A stretch of 64,000 bases of DNA from Cepaea nemoralis (GCA_014155875.1 JACEFZ010018135.1:37501-101500); one strand, 5' to 3'. Positions 39,569-51,409 are shown, counted from the first letter of the stretch. Numbers and translations: made by a program. The notes: generated by a model not told the origin, from the letters alone.

Positions 39569-41723
39569 TCATGGAGCTCGTCGCTTAGTAAGGAGTATCT
39601 GGAGGCTTCGTCCGTTCAAGAAACCCAGTGAATTATTTGTGGGCTCTTCGCTGAGAGAGGAGTTATTATCTGCGACTTCGTTCCATCAATTTAGACAGTA
39701 CTGCTCCAAGAGGTTAATGTGAACTCTTTTGTGTGGGCGCCAGATAATTATCACAAACAAACGAGAGCTAATGATCAAGCTAGCAGACAGTTCACGTAAA
39801 GGTTACTACAGGTAAATTTGATACCAACAATATCGCTGAAGCTAGCAGACAGTTCACGAAAGACCACTTCAGTTCATCAAAAGCAGCCAGCGCGCGGCAA
39901 AACAGACAGTGAGTGATTTCGCAGCGAAGTCATGTGCGCGCTGAAGACAGTTGTACGGTGTTTTTCATAGGTCAAGAGATGGGGCGTCAGAGAATTAACG
40001 CAGAGAGGTCAAAAATAGGACAGCACAGGTAAAGTCGCGTGGACAGCGAGTTGTTTGCGACAAGAAGAGGTCAGTCCTAGTGTGTGTAGGACAAGACAGG
40101 ATTGAAAATTCAAAGATATTGACAGGTGTGTGTGTGCTGAGGCAACGCACTGTGTTGGTCGCGGGTCGACAAGTGAACACAACGGGGGAGGACGGTGGAA
40201 ATTGTGAGTTTCCACGGACAAATCGGGTCAGCGCTGTTTACGAGGACAGGTAACCGAAGGGGGTAGGAACAGTGCCCCACCACAGCCGGATTGGGGCTGA
40301 GAAGGTTGTGTAGAAACTGTGTTTACTAAGGATTTTTTTCCACTAACGGTGATGAAGAGAAATTGAGGTGACATTGTGAGTTGGGGGTGGAAGGAGTAAA
40401 GGTACTCAGGAGAATTTCCACGGCCTAGTGTGGTCAAGATGACTCATTGTGAATGAACAAAACAAGGTTGTTTTGAAAGAAAGCCAGACTTTATGTTTCG
40501 TCTTTGTTCAAGCCCTTTGTCATCATTATTCTGTTATGAGCGAACAATTTTAACGTGTCATCACCGCACACAAAGGGTGCATACAGTTGCCAAAAAGAAC
40601 TGACGGTACAAAATAGCACTCGGCATTTGCGGCCAATTTTTCATTTGAACTTTGTCTTTAAACGGCAATCCAGAACATTTTGGGATAATTACCATCATCT
40701 TCAATTCGTACGACAATCGAAAGAACACTTTGGATAATTACTATTTACCGTCAACGTTTCCGACAGGTGGAACTGGTGATCACAACGCGAAATTAAGTCA
40801 CCACGCAACAAATTGGGAATATCGTAGACATTTCGGAACATTTACCAATATACATTCCCAGCATATTGTGAAAAATTATTTAAAAAAAACAAAAACAAAA
40901 CGAACTTGTGGCGACGGATGAATAGGCACATATTTGTCGGCCAACCATTTGCACATTATTTTTTTTGGCTCCCATCGTCATATTTATTGTTGTCGGGTGT
41001 TACGCAATTATTTGTATGTGGTCCAGTGTTTGTCAAGTGTAGGGGATTTTTGTGTTGTTTCTCGAAGGCCGGGAGACAGGGCGAAAAGTTAATTTCTGAG
41101 GTGCACCATATATAATTTTTGGGAAGAAAATCGAAAGGTCGGTTTATTTGGTTCTGCAGGGACGGTCCTGAATTATATAACGTGCCAGTTTGTGTTTAAC
41201 GTCAGATCTGTGTATAAATTGATGCTATAATTTTTTTTTCTTCTCTTTCTTCTTTTCGTTATATTTACAAATGATATTTGTTGTGGTTTGGATATATGTT
41301 ATTATTGTGATCTTTCGTAATTCCTGCTGTCTAGTGGTCTTTGTCAGTTTATATTATATTACGCGCACTGTGGGTGTCCCTACACAAGCTTGTGGTTGTT
41401 ACTGTGGTTTATTTCTTTGTGATCACCGTCTCCGTGTACTTGGCTTGTGAGTCTAAGCGTTTTATAGAAAACACTTAGTGTTATCATCCATTTGTTTGTA
41501 TATGTATTTATATGTATGTTTAACAATATTTCCAGAAATGTTATACAACTATTTGTTATAGATATATGCGAGGAAGGATATTTTCCCCCACTACCTAGTG
41601 CTTATAGAGTGACTGGGTGAGTACAGAGTGATATTTTAGCACTACGAATTTACGTACACAGGGAGTGCTGGTGTACTTAGGGAAGTGACACAAAGACTAA
41701 CAGCAGAGTCTTCACATTTATAG
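39569..41723 (+). other. Gypsy-2 leader (2.1 kb)
   Basis: A long non-coding stretch between 5' LTR and gag. I could not match a tRNA primer site next to the LTR with confidence. A word AGCTAGCAGACAGTTCACG occurs twice (39778 and 39841). The part 39968-40352 resembles the insert in LINE-B at 33795-33965, which suggests a conserved leader in this Gypsy group, possibly packaging signals; that is inference. Confidence 0.6.
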
Positions 41724-41760
41724 TTGGCTGACAGACAGCAACGTGTCCACAAGTACAAGA

Positions 41761-42746
41761 TGCCTACTTTAATGGAATATATTGAAGCATGTGAACGAAT
41801 AGGCCTGAAAGGTAAAGAGTTACAGGAGTATGCAGAAGCAAAAGAACAAAAACAGACGGAAAGAGAGGAGAGGCATAATGAACGCGAGGCAAAGCGTCTA
41901 CAGGAAGAGACACAAGTAAAACTAGCTTAAATGGAAAACAAACGTCTACAGGAAGTAAAGTTAGCTGAAATAGAAAGCAAACGTCTACAGGAAGAGACAC
42001 AAGTAAAACTAGCTGAAATGGAAAACAAACGTCTACAGGAAGTAAAGTTAGCTGAAATAGAAAACAAACGTCTACATGAAGAGAAAGAGACACAAATGAA
42101 AATGGAAATTGAGAAAGAGAAGATTAAGTGTCAGATGCAATCTGAAATTGAGTTGAAAAAACTAGAACTATCTTCGAAGGGTCAAGGTGAGGAAAACAGA
42201 AGACCTTCACATCCCTCACAGCGATTGAAACTGCCATACTTTACGGACCGGGATTGTCTTGAGGCCTATCTTTCGAGATTCGAATCATCTGTGAAAACTC
42301 TAGGGATCCCGGAAGCAGAATATGGGATGCGACTTGGCGAGTTTCTTACGGGTAAGGCTCTAGATACAATGTTTAATTTACCTGTAGAAGAAAGAAACAA
42401 CTACACTATCTTACGTCAACGTTTGCTGACAAAGTTCCAACTAACTGAGCATGGATATAGAACAAAGTTTAGACAGTTAGTGCCAGAGACAAATCAAGAT
42501 TTCACAGACTTTGTTAACACTGTAAAGAATACATTTAACAAATGGATGGAGCTCGCAGAAGTAGGGAAAGATTTTAATAAATTAGTAGATCTAATGTTAA
42601 GAGACAAGGTAGTATCTGCATGCAATTCTAATTTAGTGGCTTTCTTTGAGGAACGTAAGCCAAAGGACATAGACACAATGTCTCAGTTAGGGCAAAACTA
42701 CATGACTGCACATCCTAACAGTATCTATTGGGAAACTAATGAGTGA
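41761..42746 (+). pseudogene. Gypsy-2 gag: coiled coil and capsid
   Basis: Starts MPTLMEYIEACERIGLKGKE, parallel to the Gypsy-1 start. A coiled coil follows made of repeated units (KRLQEETQVKLAEMENKRL type), four or five copies of about 18-20 residues. A nonsense change at 41928 (GAA to TAA in one unit) breaks the frame; the next Met is at 41931. The capsid covers about 42220-42720 with KLPYFTDRDCLEAYLSRFE, FTDFVNTVKNTFNKWMELA and VGKDFNKL, similar in layout to Gypsy-1 and to SCAN-type capsids. It would form the particle shell. A frameshift follows at about 42740. Confidence 0.85.
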
Positions 42747-43894
42747 GGAAATAGTCTGTGCAGCGTACACTAAACAGGACCAGAATCCAGTCATCAGACC
42801 AAGGGCGAAAAGTGTGGATTCAGCACAGAAAGGTGAGCAGCAAGAACTTCAAGATAATGGTTTCCGAGGAAACAATGTTGGTAGAGTAGGACGGTACCCA
42901 TATAGAAGAGGGAACTTTCCAGAGACGTCCAAATTATGCCGGATGTTGGAATTGTGGGAGCTGGAGACACAAGGCAGCGGAGTGTGACGTGCAGCCAGCC
43001 AGTGAGCCAACAAGTAACGCAAGGAAGGAGATCACTTGTTTCAAATGTGGAAGGAAGGGGCATTTCAGCCATCAATGTAGGATGAGAGAAACAGAGCACT
43101 CAAATGCAGCGCAAGTAATTGAGACGCTGAACAATGAAGATTGTAGTGGGTGCAAACCTCTTTTTGAAAAAGACAGTCAGCCAGTCCTAATATGTGGTCA
43201 TACAGTGAAAGCAGGATCAGCAGTGCATGAAGGAGGAAGTTTGAAGCTGCATCATGGATTTGTCAATGATAGACCAGCGTTAACAATTAGGGATTCCGGA
43301 TGTACGACTATCGGAGTGAGGAGAAGTTTAATAGATCCCTCGGATTATACAGGGAAAAAGATTAGATGCATAACATTCAACGGCACAGTAGAGTTCTACC
43401 CAGTAGCCATAATAACAGTAAAAACACCATATATCACTGGAAGAGTGACAGCGTGTGTTTTGGACTCACCAGTGGCTGATTTGATCATAGGAAATGTTAT
43501 AGGAGTTAAAGATTGTACAGAAGAGGAAATAGTTTATTGGGACCGAAAATATAGTGTAAGCAGTAATGAGGTAGTTACCACAAGAGAACCTAAATTAGAG
43601 AGTATAGCTGAGGTAGAAGAGGCACTTGAAGTAGACACAGGAACTCAGGACAAGGATAGTACGATTGAGCAGATGAGAATGGATCCCAAATATAGTGCTA
43701 GTGACTCCCAGAGACAAGATACTACTCTGAACAAATGTTTCCAAGGGTGTAGTAGAGTAGAAAATAGTCAGTCAGGGAAGGGTAGATGGTGCTTCGAGAG
43801 GAAGAACAATGTTCTCACTCGCAGGTTTTCAGATAGCAGAACTGGCACGTGGGCAAGTAGCAGTACCTTTAGCACACAGAGACCGATATACTAG
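42739..43894 (+). pseudogene. Gypsy-2 nucleocapsid and protease
   Basis: Two frames joined by a frameshift near 42930. The first zinc knuckle is CWNCGSWRHKAAEC (about 42945-42986), the second CFKCGRKGHFSHQC (about 43039-43080). The protease follows with TIRDSGCTTIGV (DSG active site, about 43290) and the closing part ADLIIGNVIG. After it comes a linker rich in acid residues, then GRWCFERKNNVLTRRFSD, the start of integrase. It would bind genomic RNA and cut the polyprotein. Confidence 0.85.
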
Positions 43895-44228
43895 AACAGC
43901 TCAGGATAGTGCATGTGCAGGGCACATAGGCATAAGGCGTATGCAGCAGAAAGCAAGGTGCCAGGTATATGGGCCAAGATTGAATAAAGAGTTCAGACTA
44001 AACAGAGACTCAAGTGTAACGGTGCAATATGCAGATAGGAAAGTTGAGTCAGGTCAAAAGAGTTTTCGCGACATTACTGACCCAGGGCTAGGGATAGCAA
44101 ACAGATGTTGTAATTGTAGAGGTACCATGAGTCATGGGTACATGAAAGGTAGACACAGCATCGACAGGAATCAGAGGTGGGTTAATGCAAGAACAGAACC
44201 ACCTGATATAGGGTCGGTACACAAATAG
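43809..44228 (+). pseudogene. Gypsy-2 integrase N-terminal remnant and unassigned tail
   Basis: After another frameshift (about 43840) this frame holds AQDSACAGHIGIRRMQQKAR, the H-H side of the integrase zinc domain, here with Gln where the first His is usual. The following residues (to stop at 44226) match nothing I know. The integrase DDE core, GPF/Y tail and reverse transcriptase are all absent, so this is an internal deletion. The placement of integrase directly after protease again shows the Gmr1 order. Confidence 0.7.
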
Positions 44229-44517
44229 TATTGTGTGGTCGTGAAGTAGTAAGAGACCTGTGGGTACATAAGTATAATGCTTTCCTATGATGTATTATTA
44301 TTATGTGATGTATTAGTTCATGCATTGGTACACAAGATAGAAAGATGGTTGTATTTATGTGTGGGGAATATGGGAGTGTACTATGAGCATTTGATGTATT
44401 ATTTAGGGTGGTAGCTAAAGTGAGATGGAGCCATACTTAGGGCTACCCAGGCAATATGTCTGGGTCACATGTTTAGTAAGTTTTAGTCTCCCAATATTTG
44501 AAAACGAAGTTTTCTTT

Positions 44518-44531
44518 TAAGAGGGGGGTGA
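44518..44531 (+). promoter_or_regulatory. Gypsy-2 polypurine tract
   Basis: TAAGAGGGGGGTGA lies directly before the 3' LTR start at 44532. Such purine runs prime plus-strand DNA synthesis in LTR elements. Confidence 0.8.
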
Positions 44532-45264
44532 TGACATAAGCCTGGGTCATTGACAATGAGTTGAGTGACCGGGCATGAGAGAGAAGGGATGAAAGTGGGA
44601 GACAGTAAAGTGACTGACCTGGCTATGGGGAAAACAGCCAGTCCTGAGAAATAAAATAGTGAGGGTAGAGAAAATCTCCCAGGGGGATGGGGGAAGGACA
44701 GTTTAGTTTTGTGTGAAGTCAAGGGACTTCAGGACAGTTGATGGGTAGATGCCGAACTGGTCGGTAGTCTAAGGAGAAGCGGAGTTAGAGATCTCCGTGT
44801 TGTGTTGTTCTCCCAGTTGTGAAGACAGGCCTGAACCAGAGTGGGTTCTATAGGGAGTGAGGGCCTGAACCCAGTGTGTGGGTGTATTGTGCGAGGTCCA
44901 GCGGTGGATAGGAGCTGGAATTACCTGTCTTATGGATTTGATATGAAGCAGGCTTGAGAAGGCATTGATGTGTGCGTGTTAATATTGTGAGGAGGAGATG
45001 GATATTCGATGGATTATATATTGTTTTCTGGATATATGCATATGTTCCGTGAGTCTGTGTTATTTTTGTAATAAAGGATTATGTGCGCCAACTGAATCTT
45101 GTTTCATGACTGGCGAATGTGCACTGCGGGGGTGAGTTATATTGCAAGACAGTTAGATAGCTCAATTGACACTCCAGGAGTATCGTTACCTAGACAACGA
45201 CCATCACACGAAACTTATCATCAAGAACATCGACAGTATCGTCAACATACTACGTCGTGTGACA
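44532..45264 (+). repeat. Gypsy-2 3' LTR (733 bp)
   Basis: A complete copy with TGACATAAG start and GTGTGACA end, followed by the GTAGT duplication. It is close to the 5' LTR, indicating a fairly recent insertion. Confidence 0.93.
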
Positions 45265-45299
45265 GTAGTCATATAAGTTCTCGTTCCCGTTACCGACTA

Positions 45300-45346
<47 letters not shown>

Positions 45347-45470
45347 GTCTATCTGTCTGTCTGACCCGGCCCGGCATCGCCCAACTCCTGGTGGGGAGCA
45401 TCTCATTTAATTCATATAAGTAGTCATATAAGATCCCGTTCCCGACTATCTGTCTGTCTGTCTTGGGTAA
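45265..45470 (+). repeat. Complex array units right of Gypsy-2
   Basis: Resumes exactly where 38842 stops. One full unit and a second shorter unit with (CTGT)n runs, ending CTGTCTTGGGTAAATGGA, after which the GGA tract begins. Confidence 0.92.
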
Positions 45471-47990
45471 ATGGAGGAGGGAAGAGGAAGAGGGAGGTGG
45501 AGGAGGGAAGAGGAGGGAGGAGGAGGGAGGAGGAGGAGACAGGAGGAGTAGGGAGGAATAGGAGGGAGGAGGAGGGATTAGGAGGAGGAGGGAGGAGTAG
45601 GGTGGAGGAGGAGGGAGGAGGAAGAGGGAGGAGGAGGGAGAAGGAGGGAGGAGGAGAACGCAGGAGGAGGAGGGAGGAGGAGGAGAGGGAGGAGGAGGGA
45701 GAGGGAGGAGGAGGGAGGAGGAGGAGAGAGTAGGAGGAGGGAGGAGGCGGAGGGAGAAGGAAGAGGGAGGAAGAAAGAGGAGGAAGAGGGAGAAGGAGGA
45801 GGGAGAAGGAGGAGGGAGGAGAAGGAAGGGGAGGAGGAGGAGGAAGATGAGGAGGGGAGGAGGAGGAGGGAGGAGGAGGAAGAGGGAGGAGGAGGAATGT
45901 GAAGTGAGGAGGAGGGAGGAGGGAAGAGGTATAGGGAGGAGGAGAGAGGAGGAGGAGAGAGGAGGAGAAGGGATGAGGAGGAGGGAAGAGTAGGAAGAGG
46001 GAGGAGGAGGAATGTGAAGGGAGGAGGAGGGAGGAGGGAGGATGTAGAGGGAGGAGGAGGGAGGAGGGAGGAGGAGAAGGGAGGGGGAGGGATGAGGAGG
46101 AGAGGGAGGAGGAGGAAGGAGGAGGGGGAGGAGGAAGAGGGAGGAGGAGGATGGAAGAGGAAGAGGAGGGAGAGGGAGGAGGGGGAGGAGGAGAAGGGAG
46201 GAGGTGGCCGAAGGAGGAAGGAAGAGGAGGGCGAGGAGGTAGGAGGAGGGAGGAGGAGGAAGAGGGAGGAGGAGGGAGGAGAAAGAGAGTGGAGGAGGGG
46301 GGAGGAGGAGGGAGAAAGAGATAGGCGGAGAGGGGAGGAGGAGTAGGGAGGAATAGGAGGGAGAAGGAGGGAGGAGGAGGGATTAAGAGAAGGAGGGGGG
46401 AAAGAGGAGAAGGAGGAGGAGGGAGGAGGAGGGAGAAGGAGGAGGAACAGGGATGAGGAGGGAGGAGGAAGGAGGAGGAGGAGGGAGGAGGAGGAGGAGG
46501 AGAGAGGAGGAGGGTGAAGGAGGAGGAGGAGGAAGGAGGAAGAGGAGGAGGGGGAGGAGGAGGGAGAGGGAGGAGGGGGAGGAGGAAGAGGGAGGAGGGA
46601 GAAGGAGGAGGAGAACGCAGGAGGAGGAGGGGGAGGAGGAGGAGGGAGGAGGGAGAGGGAGGAGGAGGAGAGAGGAGGAGGAGGGAGGAGGTTAAGGAAG
46701 AAGGAGGAGGGAGGAAGAGGGATGTGGAGGAAGGAGGAGGAGGGAGGAGGTAGAGGGAGGAGGTAGAGGGAGGAAAAGGGAGGAGGGAGGAGGAGAGAGG
46801 AGGAGGGAGGAAGAGGAGAAAGGAAGAGGAGAGATTAGGAGAAAGGAGGAGGAAGGAGAAGGGAGGGGGAGGAGGGAGGAGGGAGAAGGAGAAGGAAGAG
46901 GGAGGAGGAAGAGGGAGAAAGGAAGAGGAGGGATTAGGAGGAGGATGGAGGTAGGCGGAGGAGGGAGAGGGAGGATGGGGAGGGGAAGAGGAAGAGGGTA
47001 GGAGGAGGAGTGGAGAGGAGGAGGTAGACGGAGGAGGAGGAGGGAGAAAAGGGAGGAGGGAATAGGAGAGAGGAGGAGGAGGGAGGAGGTAGGAGGAGGA
47101 AGAGGGAGGAGGAGGGAGGAGAAGGAAGGAGGAGGAAGGAGGAGGAAGAAGGAGGAGGAGGAAGAGGGATAAGGAGGATGGAGGAGGAAGAGGAGGGAGA
47201 GGGAGGAGGGGGAGGAAGAGGGAGGAGGAGGAAGAGGAAGAGGGAAGAGGAGGATGGAGGAGGGAGAATGAGGAGGGTGAGAGGAAGAGGAAGAGGGTAG
47301 GAGGAGGGGAGAGGAGGAGAAGAAGGGAGAAGGAGGGAGTAGGAGGGAGGAGGGGAAGGAGGGAGGAGGAGGGGAGAGGAGGAGGGAGGAAGCGGAGGGA
47401 GAAGAAGGAAGGAGGAGGAGGAAGGAGGGAGAGGAAGGAGGGAGGAGGAGGGAGAATGAGAAGGGAGGAAGGAAAGGGAGGTGGAAGAGGAGGAGGAGGG
47501 AGGAGGAGGAGGGTGGAGGAAGGAGGTAGGGGGAGGAGGAGGTAGAGGGAGGACGAGGAAGGAAAGGGAGGAGGAAGAGGAGGAGAAGGGAGGAGGAGGA
47601 GGGTGGAGGGAGGAGGAGGTAGAGGGAGGAGGAGGAGGAGGGAGGAGGTAGGAGGAGGAGGAAGAGGGAAGAGGGAGAAGAAGGGAGAAGGAGGAGGGTG
47701 GAGGAGGGAGGATGCTGAGGGAGAAGGAGGCAGGAGGAGGAGGAGGGAGGCAGGAGGAGGAGGGAGGAGGAAGGATGAGGAATGAGAGGGAGGAGGAGGG
47801 AAGAGGGGGGAGGAGGCGGAGGGAGTAGGAGGGGAGGAGGGGAGAGGAAGAGGGAGAAGGAAGAGGGAGAAGGAGGAGGGAGGGGGAGGAGGTAGAGGGA
47901 GGAGGAAAAGGAGGAGGGTGGAGGGAGGAGGTAGAGGGAGGAGGAGGGAGGAGGTAGAGGGAGGAGGAGAAGAGAGGAGGAGGGAGTTCG
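45471..47990. repeat. 2.5 kb GGA-rich purine tract
   Basis: Almost pure A+G on the plus strand over 2.5 kb, mainly GGA, GGAG and GAGGA units without a fixed period. It is a homopurine-homopyrimidine tract that could form triplex or G-quadruplex structures. The minus strand shows an 871-residue Pro/Ser/Leu frame, which follows from CCT/TCC codons and is not a gene. Confidence 0.97.
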
Positions 47991-48509
47991 CCATTCCAAA
48001 TTCATACTCGTCTAGGTTCTGTGATTTCGGTCCTTCCATTGATTGTTCTTCCCTTCTACACGACTGTAGATAACTTCCTTACACATAAAAAGATGAATTG
48101 TTATTGATATTGCCGTGGCATGGAGGAATATCAGCAGCAGAGTTGATCCAGAAAACCAAAGACCGAGATCTACGGAGAGCCATGAACGCCTACGCCAGCC
48201 GGCACGGCACTTGATGATGATTGCCGTGTGACGATTCTGTGTAGTCACGTCATTTTCTTCCCTTTCCCTAGCGTTTTGGTTCGGGGATTCTTTCATCATC
48301 ATCATCATATATTTACTCACGTATTTTGGGAGGGGGAGGAGGGAGGAGGAGGAAGAAGAAAAAAAAATACGACAGTTGGCAGCGCTGGAATGAAAGGAAG
48401 GCGTGTAGAAAATTTCATCTCAATCGGATGGGCCGTTCGCGAACGTATAAAGGACATACAGACATACAGACATACATATCCACACACATCCTAATTTATA
48501 TATAAGATA
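47991..48509 (+). repeat. 3' part of the composite repeat, with a LINE 3' tip inside
   Basis: The end segment (about 48330-48509) contains GTAGAAAATTTCATCTCAAT, CGGATGGGCCGTTCGCGAA and ATATAAGAT, and recurs at 49965-50103. Within it, 48130-48222 codes for DRDLRRAMNAYASRHGT and a stop plus a GATGATG tail, a 3' tip of a LINE related to LINE-A. The next composite copy starts immediately at 48510. Confidence 0.75.
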
Positions 48510-48607
48510 CTAGCTGACCCGGCCCGGCTTCGCCCAGTCCCTGGTGGGGAGCATCTAATTTAATTCATATAAGTAGTCATATAAGTTCCCGTTCCCGTTA
48601 CCGACTA

Positions 48608-48666
<59 letters not shown>

Positions 48667-48758
48667 GATCCGGCCCGGCATCGCCCAGTCCTTGGTGGGG
48701 AGCATCTAATTTAATTCATATAAGTAGTCATATAAGTTCCCGTTCCCGTTACCGACTA

Positions 48759-48805
<47 letters not shown>

Positions 48806-48898
48806 GATCCCGGCCCGGCTTCGCCCAGTCCTTGGTGGGGAGCATCTCATTTAATTCATATAAGTAGTCATATAAGTTCCCGTTCCCGTTACCGACTA

Positions 48899-48937
<39 letters not shown>

Positions 48938-49033
48938 GACCCGGCCCGTCATCGCCCAGCTCCTGGTGTAGAGCATCTCATTTAATTCATATAAGTAGTC
49001 ATATAAGCTCACGTTCCCGTTCCCGACTATCTA

Positions 49034-49064
<31 letters not shown>

Positions 49065-49164
49065 GTCTGTCTATCTGTCTGATCCGGCCCGGCTTCGCCC
49101 AGCCCCTGATGGGGAGCATCTCATTTAATTCATATGAGTAGTCATATAAGTTCCCGTTCCCGAC

Positions 49165-49232
<68 letters not shown>
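48510..49232 (+). repeat. Complex array, five units with (CTGT)n
   Basis: Units start at about 48514, 48664, 48803, 48937 and 49078. Each has the CCGGCCCGGC head, the CATCTAATTTAATTCATATA segment and a CTGT run of different length. Head variants (CTGACCCGG, CTGATCCGG, CTGATCCCGG) tell units apart. Confidence 0.95.
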
Positions 49233-49234
<2 letters not shown>

Positions 49235-50101
49235 ATCATTTATTGGTTGCAGTTAGAACAACCTTAGATAAACGAAGACCAACTTACAAAAAGCATTAGA
49301 AAGAGCACTTGAAAGATCTTTACATCTTCCCCAACAATTAACTTGGGTAAATGGAGCAGCGGCAGCAGCAGCAGAAGAAGAAGAAAAAGGAGGAGTAGGA
49401 GCTGGGAGGAGGAAGAGGAGGAGGAGGAGGAGGAGGAGAAAGAGAGAAGAGGAGGATGGAGGAGGGAGAGGGAGGAGGGGGAGGAGAAGAGGAAGAGGGT
49501 AGGAGGTGGAGGAGGGGAGAGGAGGAGGAGGAGGAATATAACGCATATGCCTGTAGATTTAATAATGGCTGAAGTTGTTCCATGTCTTCTTAGAGTTGGC
49601 GACAGTGTAAAGAAATATAAAATCTTCAAACTTGATAGAGATAAGGTAACTATTATTTATTCATTCTTTAAGCAAAAAAGATGAGTTACAATGTTATGCA
49701 TTATGCATTATTTTTATGAAAACTTTGAAAATGCCTTACAGATTGTATCATTATTTATTATAACTCATATGCCGGTACATAACTATGGACAAAGAGTTTA
49801 TAAATCTTTGAAAACGATGCCACAATATGACTATAAGTTATACAGAAAAGTTATGCCCCTTGAAATAACTTTTACAGAGTTAAGTCCCCTGAGATATATG
49901 AAATTATAATGAAAAATGAAAAATGAAATAATATTGGGTAAGCAGCCAATTTCACACTAAAAAAAATATGACAGTGGGCTGCGCTGGAATGAAAGGAAGA
50001 CGTGTAGAAAATTTCATCTCAATCGGATGGGCCGTTCGCGAGCGCATAAAGGACATAGGGACATACAGACAGACAGACGGAGATCGCCTTTTATATATAA
50101 G

Positions 50102-50102
<1 letters not shown>
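49233..50102 (+). repeat. Second composite-repeat copy, internal and 3' part
   Basis: It contains ACTTGGGTAAATGGA (49342), a shorter GGA-rich tract (49385-49540), an AT-rich middle (49541-49965) and the same end segment as 48330-48509, closing at TTATATATAAGA. The middle has two short frames (49343-49684 and 49691-49909), each with ITHMPV; they are unrecognised and could be remains of a protein of the parent element. Class unknown. Confidence 0.6.

Positions 50103-50188
<86 letters not shown>
50103..50188. repeat. (GA)n microsatellite
   Basis: About 40 GA units with one AGA slip near 50139. It directly follows the composite repeat end. Confidence 0.97.
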
Positions 50189-50193
<5 letters not shown>

Positions 50194-50459
50194 ATGCATG
50201 CACATAAATAGACATAGAAATGCTACATGCATGCTGGAGAGAACAGGCAGTCGTGTATTTGTCAGACAGACATAAAGACAGGGCAAGCAGAAGGCAGCCA
50301 GACACATATATAGACAGTCAGACAACAGACAGATAGAAGGCTGGCAGAAGGCAGCCAGACAGACAAACACATATAATATGCACAGAAGACTGATATAAAT
50401 ACAGATAGACTGACAAACAGGGAAGCTGTCAGGCCGATATACTGGATTGTAGACTAAAT

Positions 50460-50703
50460 TTTTGTTGCTTATCCCTTACAAGACGTTGCAATCAACACCA
50501 GCATTTTTCAGCTGCTGTTGATGTACTAAGCAAGTGTTACGTTCAGTAGTTTGGCATTGCTTTCTGAACGACCGGCTCCCATACCAGCATGTTATAACAC
50601 AACGCGACACGGTCTTCTGCACAAATCTGTTGCAGCTGAGCTTCGATCGCCTGGTACCCGGCACACGAACCGCGTTCGCAAGCCTTTAGCCACGGAGCCG
50701 GCT
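50460..50703 (-). repeat. SINE, RTE-body family (inverted copy)
   Basis: On the minus strand, GCCGGCTCCGTGGCTAAAGG (A box, 50703) and GCGAACGCGGTTCGTG form the tRNA-like head; the body shows the AAAGCAATGCCAAACTACTG signature at about 50562-50543. It has lost little of the family length. Confidence 0.78.
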
Positions 50704-50707
50704 ATAG

Positions 50708-50930
50708 AATAAGGCTGATAGATAAACAGGCAGACAGACAGATAGACAGGCATGCATGCATGCAGTCAGAATACACACAGACCGATAGACACACAGACAT
50801 GCAAGCAGAAGACAGACAGACAGACAGACAGACAGACGGACGGACAGACGGACGGACGGACGGACGGACAGGCAGACAATCAGATAAACAGTCATGCAGG
50901 CAGGAGACAGAGAGACAGACAGATAAGAAT
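50708..50930. repeat. ACAG/GACG-rich tetranucleotide tract
   Basis: The core (50812-50880) is ACAG and ACGG units, with looser ACAG-rich sequence on both sides. Similar loose ACAG sequence lies at 50262-50420. Confidence 0.9.
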
Positions 50931-51302
50931 CTATCCATGGTTAGGTCTGCAACATATGCAATCAGAAAGAAACATAGTGTCGCAATTAACACGAATCATT
51001 GGTTCGATTTTCACAATATCGATTGATGGCGATTACCACTTAAATATGGAGTATTGGTTTCCATATGTACTCAGGGTCATTGTTGCTCAGGAAAGAGGTT
51101 TAAACACTACACAGTGGAAGCCCCATTGTCTCGCTGCGTGGTAATTGTTGGATACATGAATGCGTGTTGAGCTTCGCTTGCACTGTAATTGTTGGATACG
51201 TGGTGAATAAGTATCAGGGGGAACTCAACTACTGCTTGTGCTGATCTCTCTGTCTCCAGACGTGTGTCATTCTTTGTGATCAGTTGAATCAGTCCAGTCG
51301 GA
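50931..51302. other. Unassigned spacer
   Basis: No gene or repeat is recognised. A short duplication, GTAATTGTTGGATAC, occurs at 51141 and 51185. Confidence 0.5.
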
Positions 51303-51318
51303 GGGGGGGGGGGGGGGG

Positions 51319-51409
<91 letters not shown>

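Larger units (their letters stand above)
38843..45264 (+). mobile_element. Gypsy-2: non-autonomous Gmr1-like LTR retrotransposon
   Basis: A 6.4 kb element with LTRs at 38843-39568 and 44532-45264, TG…CA ends, and a 5-bp duplication GTAGT at 38838-38842 and 45265-45269. It carries gag, protease and only the start of integrase; the rest of integrase, reverse transcriptase and RNase H are absent. The gag start and capsid are related to those of Gypsy-1. It cannot move by itself; a related complete element would have to supply the enzymes. Confidence 0.93.

Noticed and set aside
45424..48039. 871-residue Pro/Ser/Leu frame on the minus strand
   Set aside because: It is the direct translation of a homopyrimidine tract made of TCC, CCT and CTC codons; composition has no domain and several frames are open at once.
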